From ZC4RG30 sp963777735 (GTDB taxonomy: Bacteria; Pseudomonadota; Gammaproteobacteria; Steroidobacterales; Steroidobacteraceae): DNA of 64,000 bases. The stretch spans positions 1,736,001 through 1,800,000 of the forward strand of contig CAVZRQ010000008.1 in NCBI GenBank assembly GCA_963777735.1, given 5' to 3'. Position 1 is the stretch's first letter. The number at the start of each line of letters is the position of its first letter. The notes beneath the pieces are model-generated. The model saw nothing but the letters and a program-made list of their open reading frames with translations, was not told where the DNA came from and searched no databases. Of this stretch, positions 17,262-25,888 are shown in pieces. Position numbers and translations under genes: made by a program.

Positions 17262-18314
17262 CTATTGAGGCACTTCCACCGTGTAGCCCAGCGCCTGCAG
17301 CTTCGCGACAACACCGTCTGGACTGAACACTTCATTCACGGGCAGCACTGCGAAAGTGGATGAATTACTGGTGAGCGCCGCCTGCGCTGCAACAACCCAG
17401 TTCTGCTGTGCCTGCACAGTGGCCTGCTGCACGTGCCACTCGATATCGGCGAGCAGTTTCTTAGCGCGCGCCGCATCGGCGGAAGTTCCGGCGTTGAAGG
17501 CGGCCATCAGTTCATAGCCGCAGAAGTCCTTGAGCTGCTGCACGCGATGCAGGCTGCGCAGCGTTTCGGTGTCTCCACGGGACCACGCATTGGCCTGGAC
17601 CTTCGCGCGTTCGATATCGGGCTCCACCTGATCAAGGCCACGGGTGAAGCACTCGACATCCGGCAGGTCGAGCTTGTTCACGCCCTTCAGCATGCCGCGG
17701 GGGTTCTCCACCTTCACGGCCCGCTTGACGTCGGGCAGGCGCAGCACGCGCACCTTGTGCTTCTTCGCGGCGCGATTCACCACCGTTCGCACGTCCGGGC
17801 CATCCTGCAGGTTGTATTTGCGCGCTGCTTCACCGCGCAACGTGGCGAGCGCGATGGACGGGCGCAGCTTCTCCACATCATCATCCTTGCCGATGTACTT
17901 CTGGCGCAGCACCAGCCATTTGCTGTAGGTCTCGGGTGCCAGCACATCCTTCAGTGTTTTGTCGTCAGGGAGCTTCGCGGCCTTGATCGCTGCGGGGATC
18001 AGCGTGATCCCCTTGAACAAGCCGATGCCGAAATCGATGTCGACACCGGGCGGATACAACACGGCCTGCGATTCGGCGATGCGCGCCTCAACCTGCTGCG
18101 AGCGCCAGATCATGCCCTTGGGCAAAGGTTCATGGCTCGCCAGCACCCACATCACGTGCTCGCCCTTCGATACCTTCCACAGGCCAGGGCCGGGCTGCTC
18201 GCCGAGCACTAGGATGGTTTCCAGCTCCTGGATTTCTGCTTCAGGTGCAGCGGCAAACGCCGCTCCCGCCAGCAGTGACATGGCGGCAATTCCTGCTGCA
18301 AGTTTCCTGTGCAT
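17262..18314 (-). CDS. GumN/TraB-family secreted protein, paralogue 2
   Basis: A 350-residue protein. The signal peptide runs to about residue 22. Next come IQELETILVLGEQPGPGLWKV, SKGEHVMWVLASHEPLPKG and ARIAESQAVLYPPG. It aligns along its length with the protein at 7734-8819, including KTLKDVLAPETYSKW, YIGKDDDVEKLRPSIA and the final QALGYTVEVP. The two are diverged paralogues about 9 kb apart, so this is not a recent duplication. GumN-type proteins have no settled activity. Confidence 0.75.
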   Translation of the reverse strand: MHRKLAAGIAAMSLLAGAAFAAAPEAEIQELETILVLGEQPGPGLWKVSKGEHVMWVLASHEPLPKGMIWRSQQVEARIAESQAVLYPPGVDIDFGIGLFKGITLIPAAIKAAKLPDDKTLKDVLAPETYSKWLVLRQKYIGKDDDVEKLRPSIALATLRGEAARKYNLQDGPDVRTVVNRAAKKHKVRVLRLPDVKRAVKVENPRGMLKGVNKLDLPDVECFTRGLDQVEPDIERAKVQANAWSRGDTETLRSLHRVQQLKDFCGYELMAAFNAGTSADAARAKKLLADIEWHVQQATVQAQQNWVVAAQAALTSNSSTFAVLPVNEVFSPDGVVAKLQALGYTVEVPQ

Positions 18315-18397
18315 CTTCTCAAGCTCCCGGAACCAGCTGGCCCGCCCTGTGTGACTGTAGTCTGGAACGGTGGTTCCGGATTACAGCGGCGGGAGCG

Positions 18398-19024
18398 TCA
18401 GTCGCAGATGTTGGGATCCGGCACCGAAGAAGTCGCGCGGTCGGGTTTGCGCATGTCATCCAGCAGATGGCTGTTGGCCTCGGGGATTTCACTCAGATTG
18501 CAGGCGAAGAAGCCGATTGTCACCACGCAGCGCTTGCCAACCTTGAACACCGGCAGCGGGCCCGCCCAGGTCACCGCGCGATCTTCGTCACCATTCCATT
18601 CCATGCTGGATTCTTTCGGCTTGCAGGGTTTGGGCAGTGTTTTGGGAGGTGGACTGAAGGTCTGTTGCTCGCCCCCACCGGATTGCCGGGCCGCCCGGCG
18701 CGCTGCCAGGGTGGCCTCTCTACCCCAGTCCACGGTTGCGGGTGCCGGTGGAGTGATGGCCGTGGATTCCGCCGGGCTGGTTGCCACGGCGGGTTCGTCC
18801 GGGGCTTGCGCCCGGGGTGCGGCAACCTGCTTGCGCGGCGCAGCAGGCGCGAGCGGTTCGGAGCGCAAGGGGGGCGGTACTTCTGGCTCCATTACGGGAA
18901 ACCACAAGCTGACGAAAACCTGGCCCTCTCTTTCTGGCAGCGCACGCACCCGGATGCCGGACAGGAGCAATGCCACCAGCAGGACGTGCAGAACGACAAC
19001 TGCCAGGGCAAAAAGCCGGCGCAT
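18398..19024 (-). CDS. Single-pass, proline-rich periplasmic protein, unknown
   Basis: 208 residues: an N-terminal helix (LFALAVVVLHVLLVALLLSG), a Pro/Ala-rich periplasmic spacer (about 45-125) like the stalk of TonB proteins, then a small cysteine-containing C-terminal domain (KPCKPKESS, GKRCVVTIGFFACNLSEIPE). The anchor-plus-stalk layout is TonB-like, but the C-terminal domain does not match TonB. No family is recognised. It sits between the GGDEF gene and GumN paralogue 2 on the same strand. Confidence 0.6.
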   Translation of the reverse strand: MRRLFALAVVVLHVLLVALLLSGIRVRALPEREGQVFVSLWFPVMEPEVPPPLRSEPLAPAAPRKQVAAPRAQAPDEPAVATSPAESTAITPPAPATVDWGREATLAARRAARQSGGGEQQTFSPPPKTLPKPCKPKESSMEWNGDEDRAVTWAGPLPVFKVGKRCVVTIGFFACNLSEIPEANSHLLDDMRKPDRATSSVPDPNICD

Positions 19025-19069
19025 GGGGAAGTAGGACGCACCAACCCTGCCAGAGGTTCCGTCAGGGCT

Positions 19070-19930
19070 TCAAACGGCGTGCAGGCACTCCGCGATCGTC
19101 ACGCGATTGCGCCCATCCCGCTTCGAGCGATACAGCGCGATATCAGCCCTTTCCGAAAGCTGCGGCGCGGACTCTGCGCCGGGGGTTACCGCCACGCCGA
19201 CGCTGATGGTGACCGCCCGATGGGGCCAGGCTGCGCGCTGCACCCGCCGGCGCAACCACTTTGCCCGCATGAACGCCGTTTCGCGGCTGGTGCCGGGCAG
19301 GATCATCGCGAACTCCTCCCCACCGACACGTGCAGCGAAATCATCTTCACGACACGATTTGCGCATGACATCCGCCAGCTGCCACAGCACTGCATCGCCG
19401 GCTGCGTGCCCGAAGCTGTCGTTGTAGCTCTTGAAGTTGTCCACATCGATGAACAGCAGTCCCAGCGTATTCCCGGGATTCTCGGTGCGGGCCAGCTCCT
19501 GGTTCAGTCGCTCCTGGAACGCACGCCGGTTGCCGAGACGGGTGAGTGGCTCGGTCGAATTCTCCTGTTGCAGCCGCAACAGGTTGCGACGCAACTCCAG
19601 CTGCTCGGTAGCCTGCGCTGCGAAGCCGCGCAGCAATTCCCACTGTCGGGCCGTCAAACGCCGCTGCCGGTAGTCGGCAATGGTCAAAGCCCCCAGGGGT
19701 TTGCCCGAGCGCGAGACCAAAGGGGCTTCCGCAAGGAATGTAATGCCTTCGAGAGTGGCGAGATCCGCCATGTCTCCATTGGGGCCGGCAGCCAGGCGCT
19801 GGCAGACCGGGTCCACCAGAGCAATACGCGCCAGAGGCACGTGGCAGCAGATCCGCACCAGCCGGGCCAGCTCATTCAGTGCGAGCCCGGCAGTGCCATC
19901 GACTTCGACGTCGACCTGCGATGCGGACAA
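19070..19930 (-). CDS. GAF-GGDEF diguanylate cyclase
   Basis: A 286-residue cytoplasmic protein. A TTG start at 19930 is supported by an AAGG site. The N-terminal GAF domain (about 10-115) senses an unknown ligand. The GGDEF domain follows with LGLLFIDVDNFKSYNDSFGH and an intact ARVGGEEFAMIL active site, so it should make cyclic di-GMP. A REDD inhibitory I-site lies five residues before GGEEF, implying product feedback. The stop of the GlsB gene is 6 bases upstream, so the two are likely co-transcribed. Confidence 0.87.
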   Translation of the reverse strand: MSASQVDVEVDGTAGLALNELARLVRICCHVPLARIALVDPVCQRLAAGPNGDMADLATLEGITFLAEAPLVSRSGKPLGALTIADYRQRRLTARQWELLRGFAAQATEQLELRRNLLRLQQENSTEPLTRLGNRRAFQERLNQELARTENPGNTLGLLFIDVDNFKSYNDSFGHAAGDAVLWQLADVMRKSCREDDFAARVGGEEFAMILPGTSRETAFMRAKWLRRRVQRAAWPHRAVTISVGVAVTPGAESAPQLSERADIALYRSKRDGRNRVTIAECLHAV

Positions 19931-19936
19931 CGCGAC

Positions 19937-20206
19937 TTACCTTGCGCGACCGCGACGGAACATGTTGACGATGGCCAGCAGAATCACGGCGCCAGCCAGC
20001 GATACCAGTATGGTTCCGACGCTGAGGCCACTGGTGTTGATCGTTCCGACGCCCACCAACGGGCTGATCAGCAAGCCACCGATGAACGCACCCACGATGC
20101 CCACCACGATGTTGAGCAGGATGCCCTGCTGTCCGTCGGTGCGCATGATCATGCTGGCGAGCCAGCCTACGATTCCGCCAACGATTAGCCAGATTATCAA
20201 GTTCAT
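19937..20206 (-). CDS. GlsB/YeaQ/YmgE-family membrane protein
   Basis: 89 residues, three membrane helices with glycine zippers: IIWLIVGGIVGWLASMIM, then LLNIVVGIVGAFIGGLLI and a final VSLAGAVILLAIVNMF. It is a member of the transglycosylase-associated/YeaQ family of small inner-membrane proteins, often stress induced in enterics. Six bases separate it from the diguanylate cyclase gene downstream. Confidence 0.85.
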   Translation of the reverse strand: MNLIIWLIVGGIVGWLASMIMRTDGQQGILLNIVVGIVGAFIGGLLISPLVGVGTINTSGLSVGTILVSLAGAVILLAIVNMFRRGRAR

Positions 20207-20341
20207 CTCTCTCTCCCGTTTGATTGATTGCTGCAAGGGGTCATTAGATGAACTGCACACCGGCCGGGGCAGGCGGCAAGACAGCTTCCTGCCGTAGGAA
20301 GATGCTGACAGCGGCCTCTCCCTGCTATCGTGGGGGCATCC

Positions 20342-21100
20342 ATGTCGCGCCTGATGGTCTTCCAGCACGTTGCCGCCGAGCCGCTCGGCACCTTGCACGC
20401 CCGCATCCGCACGCGCGGCCACCGCATCCGTTTCCATAATTTCCAGCGCGACCCCGACGCCCAGCCGAACCTCGAGCGGTATCAGGGGCTGATCGTGCTC
20501 GGCGGGCCGATGAACGTGGAAGACCAGCATCGACATCCACACCTGAAGACGGAACTGCTCGCCATTGAAGCTGCGTTGCGGCAGGGCAAGCCCGTGCTGG
20601 GCATCTGCCTCGGCGCGCAGCTGCTGGCACATGTGCTGGGCGCGCCGGTGCGGCGCCATGCGCAACATGAGATCGGATGGTACGACCTCGTGACCACCGC
20701 GCAGGGCCGGGAAGATCCGTTGCTGGCGCATCTCGGTGAACAGGCACCGGTGTTCCAGTGGCATGGCTGCACCTTCGATCTGCCCACGGGCGCGGTGCAG
20801 CTGGCGCGCACCCACACCTGCGAACAGCAGGCGTTTCGCTTCGGGCAAAACGCGTACGGGTTCCAGTTTCACCTCGAGGCAGACGCCGCGATGATCGAGC
20901 GCTGGCTGCGGCTGCCGGCCTATCGTGAGGAGCTGGCGGCGGCGGGGATCGGGCGGGATGCGGAATCCATCCGCGTGGCGACGGCATCACTGCTGGGCCA
21001 GATGCAGCCGCTGGCGGAAACCACGTTCAACAATTTCCTGGACCTGGTGGGGCGACCAAGCCGGAGAATCGCGCTGCCGTCGCGACACGCGGTGGACTAG
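20342..21100 (+). CDS. Class I glutamine amidotransferase-like protein
   Basis: About 252 residues from ATG 20342, which has GGGGG 6 bases upstream; a GTG at 20330 is the alternative. The GATase fold shows GLIVLGGPMNV, the nucleophile elbow GICLGAQLLAHVLG (cysteine near residue 96) and YGFQFHLEAD supplying the histidine-glutamate pair. It resembles stand-alone GMP-synthase-like amidotransferases such as E. coli YfeJ. The acceptor is unknown. It converges on the PLP enzyme, with stops 2 bases apart. Confidence 0.85.
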   Translation: MSRLMVFQHVAAEPLGTLHARIRTRGHRIRFHNFQRDPDAQPNLERYQGLIVLGGPMNVEDQHRHPHLKTELLAIEAALRQGKPVLGICLGAQLLAHVLGAPVRRHAQHEIGWYDLVTTAQGREDPLLAHLGEQAPVFQWHGCTFDLPTGAVQLARTHTCEQQAFRFGQNAYGFQFHLEADAAMIERWLRLPAYREELAAAGIGRDAESIRVATASLLGQMQPLAETTFNNFLDLVGRPSRRIALPSRHAVD

Positions 21101-21101
21101 A

Positions 21102-22481
21102 TCAGTGGGCGCCGACCTCGCTCGCCGCCCGCAGGATCGCGATCAGGCTGAGTTCGACATCTTCTTCGTTCGTGGCCCAGGAGCAGATGCTGATGCGCAT
21201 GGCTGTCTGGCCCTGCCATACGGTGGCACCACACCAGCAGCTGCCGTCCTGTTGAACGCGGTCGATGACCTGCAGCGTCATCTCCGGCGTGCCGAATGAC
21301 ACCAGCACCTGGTTCAACTGCACATCATTCAGGATATCGAAGCCGGCTGCCCGCAGACCCTCCGCAAAGCGCCGCGCATGCCGGCAATCGCGCTCGATCA
21401 TCGCTGCCACGCCATCGCGACCGAGATACCGCAATGCCGCCCAGACATCCACGCCGCGTGCGCGGCGCGACAATTCAGGCGTGTAATCCGATGGGCTGCG
21501 CTTGCCGGAATCAGAAGGCAGATAGGCGGCGGTGATGGACATGGCCGCGCGCAGTGCGGCAGCGTCACGCACGAAGGCAAGCCCGGAGTCATAGGGCACG
21601 TTCAGCCATTTGTGCGCATCGGTGGCCCAGGAATCAGCCTTCTCCACTCCAGCCACCTGCGGCGCGAGGCGCGGTGTGGCGCGGGCCCACAGCCCGAACG
21701 CGCCATCCACATGCACCCATGCGCCAGTGCCACGCACGCGATCGCAGATTTCCCCGATGGGATCGAAGGCACCGGTGTTGAGGTTGCCGGCCTGCGTGCA
21801 GAGAATGGTCGGGCCACTGATCGGGGGCAGCAGTTCTGCGCGCAGGCGACCTTGCCTGTCCACGGGGATGCGCTTCACCGTCGCGCGACCAAAGCCCAGC
21901 AGGGTCAGTGATTTGAGCAAGGTGGGATGCGCTTCCTCGCCCACGATCACGGTGATGGTCGGCGCACCGGCGAGACCCTGCTCTTCCACATCCCAGCCGG
22001 CATTCGCCAGCACGCGATGCCTTGCCGCAGCCAGCGCCGTGAAATTGGCGACGGTTGCGCCGGTGACAAAGGCGCCGGCACTTTGCGGTGGCAGGCCCAG
22101 CACATCCAGCAGCCAATGCAGCGCCACCTGCTCCACCGCCGAGACTCCAGGCGTGGCCACCTGCAACGCGGCGTTCTGGTCCCAGGCAGTGGCGAGCCAG
22201 TTGCTCGCTACCGTCACCGGCAATGCGCCACCGATGACAAAGCCGAAGAAGCGCGAACCGGCCATCGCCATCGTGGCGGGCGACACCACTTCATCCAGCA
22301 GCGCGAGCACTTCCTTTGCGGAACTGCCCGTCTCGGGCATGGGTTCATCCAGGCGGCTGAGCGCTGCAATGGCGGCGGGCTCTGGCCCCACCGCGCGATC
22401 GTCCAGGGATTCGAGATAGCGGCGAGCGCGGGCTGCGGCATCGTCGAGAATGGCGTAGGCGGGAAGAGTGTCGTTCTGCAC
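21102..22481 (-). CDS. PLP-dependent group II decarboxylase family enzyme
   Basis: A 459-residue enzyme of the aromatic-L-amino-acid/glutamate decarboxylase fold. A GTG start at 22481 has GAGG 6 bases upstream. It includes GAFVTGATVANFTALAAAR for cofactor contact, WVHVDGAFGLWA with the PLP-binding aspartate, and the Schiff-base lysine in ATDAHKWLNVPYDSG. The substrate amino acid cannot be told from sequence. It is followed by a methyltransferase gene read in the same direction from further upstream. Confidence 0.85.
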   Translation of the reverse strand: MQNDTLPAYAILDDAAARARRYLESLDDRAVGPEPAAIAALSRLDEPMPETGSSAKEVLALLDEVVSPATMAMAGSRFFGFVIGGALPVTVASNWLATAWDQNAALQVATPGVSAVEQVALHWLLDVLGLPPQSAGAFVTGATVANFTALAAARHRVLANAGWDVEEQGLAGAPTITVIVGEEAHPTLLKSLTLLGFGRATVKRIPVDRQGRLRAELLPPISGPTILCTQAGNLNTGAFDPIGEICDRVRGTGAWVHVDGAFGLWARATPRLAPQVAGVEKADSWATDAHKWLNVPYDSGLAFVRDAAALRAAMSITAAYLPSDSGKRSPSDYTPELSRRARGVDVWAALRYLGRDGVAAMIERDCRHARRFAEGLRAAGFDILNDVQLNQVLVSFGTPEMTLQVIDRVQQDGSCWCGATVWQGQTAMRISICSWATNEEDVELSLIAILRAASEVGAH

Positions 22482-22534
22482 GATTGCCTCGGGAATCGAT
22501 GGCTGAAGACAGAAGTCTATGGCCTAACCGAGAC

Positions 22535-23302
22535 TCAGGGCAGTGTCCTCGCCCAGAACAACCCGGTCGACGGCACGAACGAGCCATCGGGCTCCACCGC
22601 CAGACCTCTGCGCACCTCTTCCGATGCACTGACCAGCAGGTTCCGGATCACCGTCGCCACATCCGCTGGCGTGCGCATGCGTTCGATCCAGGAAGCGAAC
22701 TCCAGCCGCGTCGGCCAGGAGTCATCGTGATGCAGATCGAAACCGGCAACAGCAAGCATGCTGCGCCACTGCAAAGAGGTGTAGTCACGCACGTGGCTCG
22801 GATCGCGCAGCAACTCGATGGCCTGCAGGTGGGTGTCGACCAGCGGTGATTCATCGCCGATGATGTCGATCATCAGGAGCAGACCTCCGGGCCTGGTCAC
22901 GCGCCGCATTTCGCGCAGCGCGGCAGGCACATCGTGCCAGTGGTGCGCGCTGTAACGGCTGCTCACCAGATCGAAGTGGCCATCCGGGAACGGCAGTGCC
23001 TCGGCGCTGGCCTGCTGCACTTCAATCTGCGGCAAGCCGCGCTGCCCGGCGGCGCCACGCACTGTCGCCAGCATGGCGGGAGAAAGGTCGGTCGCGATCA
23101 CCTGCTGGAAGTGCCGCGCCAGCGTGAAGCTGAGATGCCCGGCGCCGCAGCCCACATCCAGCATGGCGCCCTGCACGCCGGCCTGAAAAACCAGGTTGCC
23201 GGCGCGCTGCAGATCCGGCCCCGCGGCATGCACCGCGCTGGCGAGGTAGGCCTCTGCCTTGGGATCGAACTGGGCGACGACGGACTGATCGTGGCTGCGC
23301 AC
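22535..23302 (-). CDS. Class I SAM-dependent methyltransferase
   Basis: A GTG start at 23302 is chosen because AGGAG lies 8 bases upstream and family similarity begins there (RSHDQSVVAQFDPKAEAYL). 255 residues. Motif I is MLDVGCGAGHLSFTLA. Post-I ATDLSPAMLATV, ASAEALPFPDGHFDLV and RYSAHHWHD complete a UbiE/type-11 methyltransferase. The target is unknown. It is read divergently from the glutathione transferase gene. Confidence 0.83.
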   Translation of the reverse strand: MRSHDQSVVAQFDPKAEAYLASAVHAAGPDLQRAGNLVFQAGVQGAMLDVGCGAGHLSFTLARHFQQVIATDLSPAMLATVRGAAGQRGLPQIEVQQASAEALPFPDGHFDLVSSRYSAHHWHDVPAALREMRRVTRPGGLLLMIDIIGDESPLVDTHLQAIELLRDPSHVRDYTSLQWRSMLAVAGFDLHHDDSWPTRLEFASWIERMRTPADVATVIRNLLVSASEEVRRGLAVEPDGSFVPSTGLFWARTLP

Positions 23303-23313
23303 GGCGAGAACTC

Positions 23314-23345
23314 CTGACGGAACGCGACAAGGACCGATATACAAT
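23314..23345 (+). promoter_or_regulatory. Possible promoter for the glutathione transferase gene
   Basis: TATACAAT at 23338-23345 gives a good minus-10 (TATACA or TACAAT). CTGACG at 23314-23319 is a weak minus-35 with an 18-base spacer to TATACA. It sits between two divergent genes, 27 bases before the ATG at 23373, which also has AAGGA at the right distance. Confidence 0.35.
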
Positions 23346-23372
23346 CTACCGACATTCCCCAAGGACATCGAC

Positions 23373-23981
23373 ATGAAACTCTACTATCTGACCGGCGCCT
23401 GTTCGCTTGCGTCTTACATCAGCCTGATCGAAGCCGGCCAGACATTCGAAGCCTATTCCGTTGATCGCTCAACCAAGCGGACCTCGGACGGCAAGGACTT
23501 CGCCTCCTTCAATGCCAAGGGTTATGTGCCCGCGCTGGTGCTCGACAACGGCGAGCTCCTCACGGAAAACGTGGCGGTTCTGCCCTACATCGCGAGTCTC
23601 GACACATCGCGCAAACTCGCGCCGGAGCCCGGCACGTTCGGCTTCTACCGCGTGCTGGAGTGGCTCGCCTATGTCAATTCGGAAGTGCACAAGAGTTTGA
23701 GCCCACTGTTCCGTCCGACCACCACCGATGAAGCAAAGGCCGCGCAGCGCGAACTCGTGCTGAAGCGTTACGAATTCATCGAGAACTCCCTGGGCGACAA
23801 ACCCTACCTCACCGGCGAGAACTTCACGGTGGCCGACGCCTATCTGTATGTGACGCTGAGCTGGCTCGAACGGGTGCAGGTGAACATCGCGCATCTGCCG
23901 AAGCTCACTGCCTACTACGGGCGTTGCCGCGCACGGCCGGCCGTGCAGCGTGCACGCAAGGAAGAAGGGCTGGCTCCGTAA
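23373..23981 (+). CDS. Glutathione S-transferase, beta-class-like
   Basis: A 202-residue enzyme. The N-terminal thioredoxin-fold domain starts MKLYYLTGACSLASYI, with the beta-class Cys10-like residue in GACS. It continues with GYVPALVLDNGELLTENVAVLPYI, which binds glutathione. The all-helical C-terminal domain includes GENFTVADAYLYVTLSW. It would conjugate or isomerise electrophiles in the cytoplasm. The next gene, exonuclease III, starts 11 bases after its stop. Confidence 0.9.
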   Translation: MKLYYLTGACSLASYISLIEAGQTFEAYSVDRSTKRTSDGKDFASFNAKGYVPALVLDNGELLTENVAVLPYIASLDTSRKLAPEPGTFGFYRVLEWLAYVNSEVHKSLSPLFRPTTTDEAKAAQRELVLKRYEFIENSLGDKPYLTGENFTVADAYLYVTLSWLERVQVNIAHLPKLTAYYGRCRARPAVQRARKEEGLAP

Positions 23982-23992
23982 GGGCCGCGCGG

Positions 23993-24790
23993 ATGAAGCT
24001 CTATTCATGGAACGTCAACGGCATCCGCGCCGTGGTCAGGAAGGGCACCTTCCAGGCTTTCATCGCGGAGCACCAGCCGGACATCCTCTGCCTGCAGGAA
24101 ACCAAGGCCGAGAAGGGTCAGGCCGAGATCGATCTGGCCGATTACCACGAATACTGGAACTCGGCCGAGAAGAAGGGATATTCAGGCACCGCCATCTTCA
24201 CGCGCGAGAAGCCGCTCAGTGTGGTCAACGGCTTCCCCGACGCCTTCGCGCAGCAGTTCAGCTTCGCCGACGAACTCAAGCGCGATTCCTGGAACGAGGG
24301 CCGCGTGGTCACGGCGGAGTACGGCAAGTACTACGTGGTGACGGTCTACACGCCGAATGCAAAGGAAGATCTCTCGCGCGTGGCGCTGCGTCACCAGCAC
24401 TGGGACCCGGCCTTCCTCGCTTACATGAAGGAACTGGAGAAGAAGAAGCCGGTCATCTTCTGTGGTGACCTGAATGTGGCGCACACCGAACTCGATCTCA
24501 CCAACCCGAAGCCCAACCGCGGCAAGAAAGGCTTCACGGATGAAGAGCGCGAGGGTTTCCAGAATTTCGTCGACGCGGGCTTCATCGACACCTTCCGCAT
24601 CTTCACGCATGGCAACGGGCACTACACCTGGTGGAGCCATTTCGCGAACGCGCGCGCGCGCAACGTGGGATGGAGAATCGACTACGTGCTGGTGTCCCCC
24701 ACGCTGAAGCCAATGGTCAAAGCCGCGAAGATCCACGCCGATATCCTCGGCTCGGATCACTGCCCGGTAAGCATCGAGATCGATCTCTAG
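23993..24790 (+). CDS. xth: Exodeoxyribonuclease III / AP endonuclease
   Basis: 265 residues starting at ATG 23993. Exonuclease III motifs run in order: MKLYSWNVNGIRA, LCLQETKAEK (metal-binding glutamate), VYTPNAKEDLSR, CGDLNVAHTELDL, NVGWRIDYVLVS and the catalytic GSDHCPVSIEI (Asp-His). It cleaves abasic sites and degrades from 3' ends in base-excision repair. It probably shares a transcript with the glutathione transferase gene. Confidence 0.92.
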   Translation: MKLYSWNVNGIRAVVRKGTFQAFIAEHQPDILCLQETKAEKGQAEIDLADYHEYWNSAEKKGYSGTAIFTREKPLSVVNGFPDAFAQQFSFADELKRDSWNEGRVVTAEYGKYYVVTVYTPNAKEDLSRVALRHQHWDPAFLAYMKELEKKKPVIFCGDLNVAHTELDLTNPKPNRGKKGFTDEEREGFQNFVDAGFIDTFRIFTHGNGHYTWWSHFANARARNVGWRIDYVLVSPTLKPMVKAAKIHADILGSDHCPVSIEIDL

Positions 24791-24807
24791 CGCGGTCGGC
24801 GGGTTAT

Positions 24808-24822
24808 TGAGAGTCATTCTCA
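24808..24822 (+). promoter_or_regulatory. Fur-box-like palindrome upstream of the heme operon
   Basis: TGAGAGTCATTCTCA is a 7-1-7 inverted repeat with one mismatched pair. It fits the TGAGAATnATTCTCA form of the Fur box seen in gammaproteobacteria such as Xanthomonas and Pseudomonas. It lies 75-89 bases before hemA and after the stop of exonuclease III, so it would tie heme synthesis to iron supply. Confidence 0.65.
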
Positions 24823-24848
24823 TCTGTATGCCTACCGGGATTGCGCAA

Positions 24849-24864
24849 TGACTTTGCGATGACA
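24849..24864 (+). promoter_or_regulatory. Direct repeat TGACT-N6-TGACA (candidate HemR-type box)
   Basis: Two five-base repeats are exactly 11 bases apart, the spacing expected for tandem binding of an OmpR/PhoB-type regulator. From memory, the site reported for Leptospira HemR is TGACA-N6-TGACA, which differs by one base. The operon that follows encodes an OmpR-type regulator and its kinase among heme genes, so autoregulated control of hemA is the natural reading. Confidence 0.6.
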
Positions 24865-24896
24865 CTCCCGCCCTGCCGCCTCTCTAGGCTGGCTGC

Positions 24897-25880
24897 ATGG
24901 CATTGGCCCATCTCATCGTCCTGAACCGCAATTCCTCCGGCAGCACCTCGACCGCGCTGCTGCCGGATGCCTGCGTGATCGGCACCTGCCTGCGCGAAGT
25001 GCGCATCGGCATGCAGCCACCCGACGATCAGCCCATGGCGGCAGAAGCCGCCGCCGCCGGGTATGAACTGCACACCGGCGCCGAGGCTTATCGCTTCCTG
25101 CTGCAACTGGCCTGTGGGCTCGAAAGCGAGATCGCCGGCGAGACCGAAATTCTCGGCCAGGTGAAGCAGGCCTGGCGGGAATGCGAAACCGCCGCCGGCG
25201 AACAGGCCCGCCTGCTGCGCCCGTGGATCCAGCGCCTGCTGCAGGATACGAAAGAGATCCGCAGCGAATACGTGGTGGGCCTCGGCAGCGCCACCTACGG
25301 CTCGCTGGTGCGACGGCTGCTGGGCGGCACCTCGCCGGGCCCCACGCTGCTGCTGGGCGCAGGGCAACTGGCCGAAACCATCCTGCCGTTCCTCGATAGC
25401 GGTGAAGTGCTGGTGTGGAATCGCAGCCGGGCGCGCGCCGAAGAGATGCTGTCGCGCCAGCGCAAAGCGCAGATCGAGGGCCGCGTGCATCTGCTGGATT
25501 CCACCGCAGCCGCGGAAGACGCGGCATGGCGACGCGCACGGGATGTGGTGATCTGCATTCCCGCCGATGCCGCGCGTGATGCGGCGCGCGTGCGGTTGTG
25601 GCGCCACCATGGCGCGCCGGAGGGCCGCGTGCTGCACCTCGGCATCGACAGCACAGCCGGCACCGCCTGGGCTCAGCTGGATGGCGTCGCCACACTGCGT
25701 GATCTCTTCGGCCTGCGGGACTCGCAGGCCACCCAGCGCGATGCGATGCTCGCCCGGGCCCGCAAGGTCTGCGCGAACAAGGCCCAACTCGCCCGCCTCG
25801 ACGATGCCGACGGCTCGCGCGCCGGCAGTTCGAATCATGGCTGGGAAGATCTGGCTGTCTTCCAGGCTTTCAGCTACTAA
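24897..25880 (+). CDS. hemA: Divergent, short glutamyl-tRNA reductase
   Basis: 327 residues against about 420 in E. coli. It would reduce Glu-tRNA to glutamate-1-semialdehyde, the first step of C5 heme synthesis. Recognisable parts are GTCLREV (Cys31, aligning with the catalytic cysteine of STCNR), His59 in ELHTG, the strong LACGLESEIAGETEILGQVKQ block (71-90), and an NADPH domain with LLLGAGQLAETILPFL. The N-terminal domain is abbreviated, and the C-terminal spinal/dimerisation domain seems absent or minimal. It is the first gene of the heme operon, 8 bases before hemC, with Fur-like and HemR-like sites upstream. Catalytic competence is inferred. Confidence 0.78.
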   Translation: MALAHLIVLNRNSSGSTSTALLPDACVIGTCLREVRIGMQPPDDQPMAAEAAAAGYELHTGAEAYRFLLQLACGLESEIAGETEILGQVKQAWRECETAAGEQARLLRPWIQRLLQDTKEIRSEYVVGLGSATYGSLVRRLLGGTSPGPTLLLGAGQLAETILPFLDSGEVLVWNRSRARAEEMLSRQRKAQIEGRVHLLDSTAAAEDAAWRRARDVVICIPADAARDAARVRLWRHHGAPEGRVLHLGIDSTAGTAWAQLDGVATLRDLFGLRDSQATQRDAMLARARKVCANKAQLARLDDADGSRAGSSNHGWEDLAVFQAFSY

Positions 25881-25888
25881 TCCATCCT

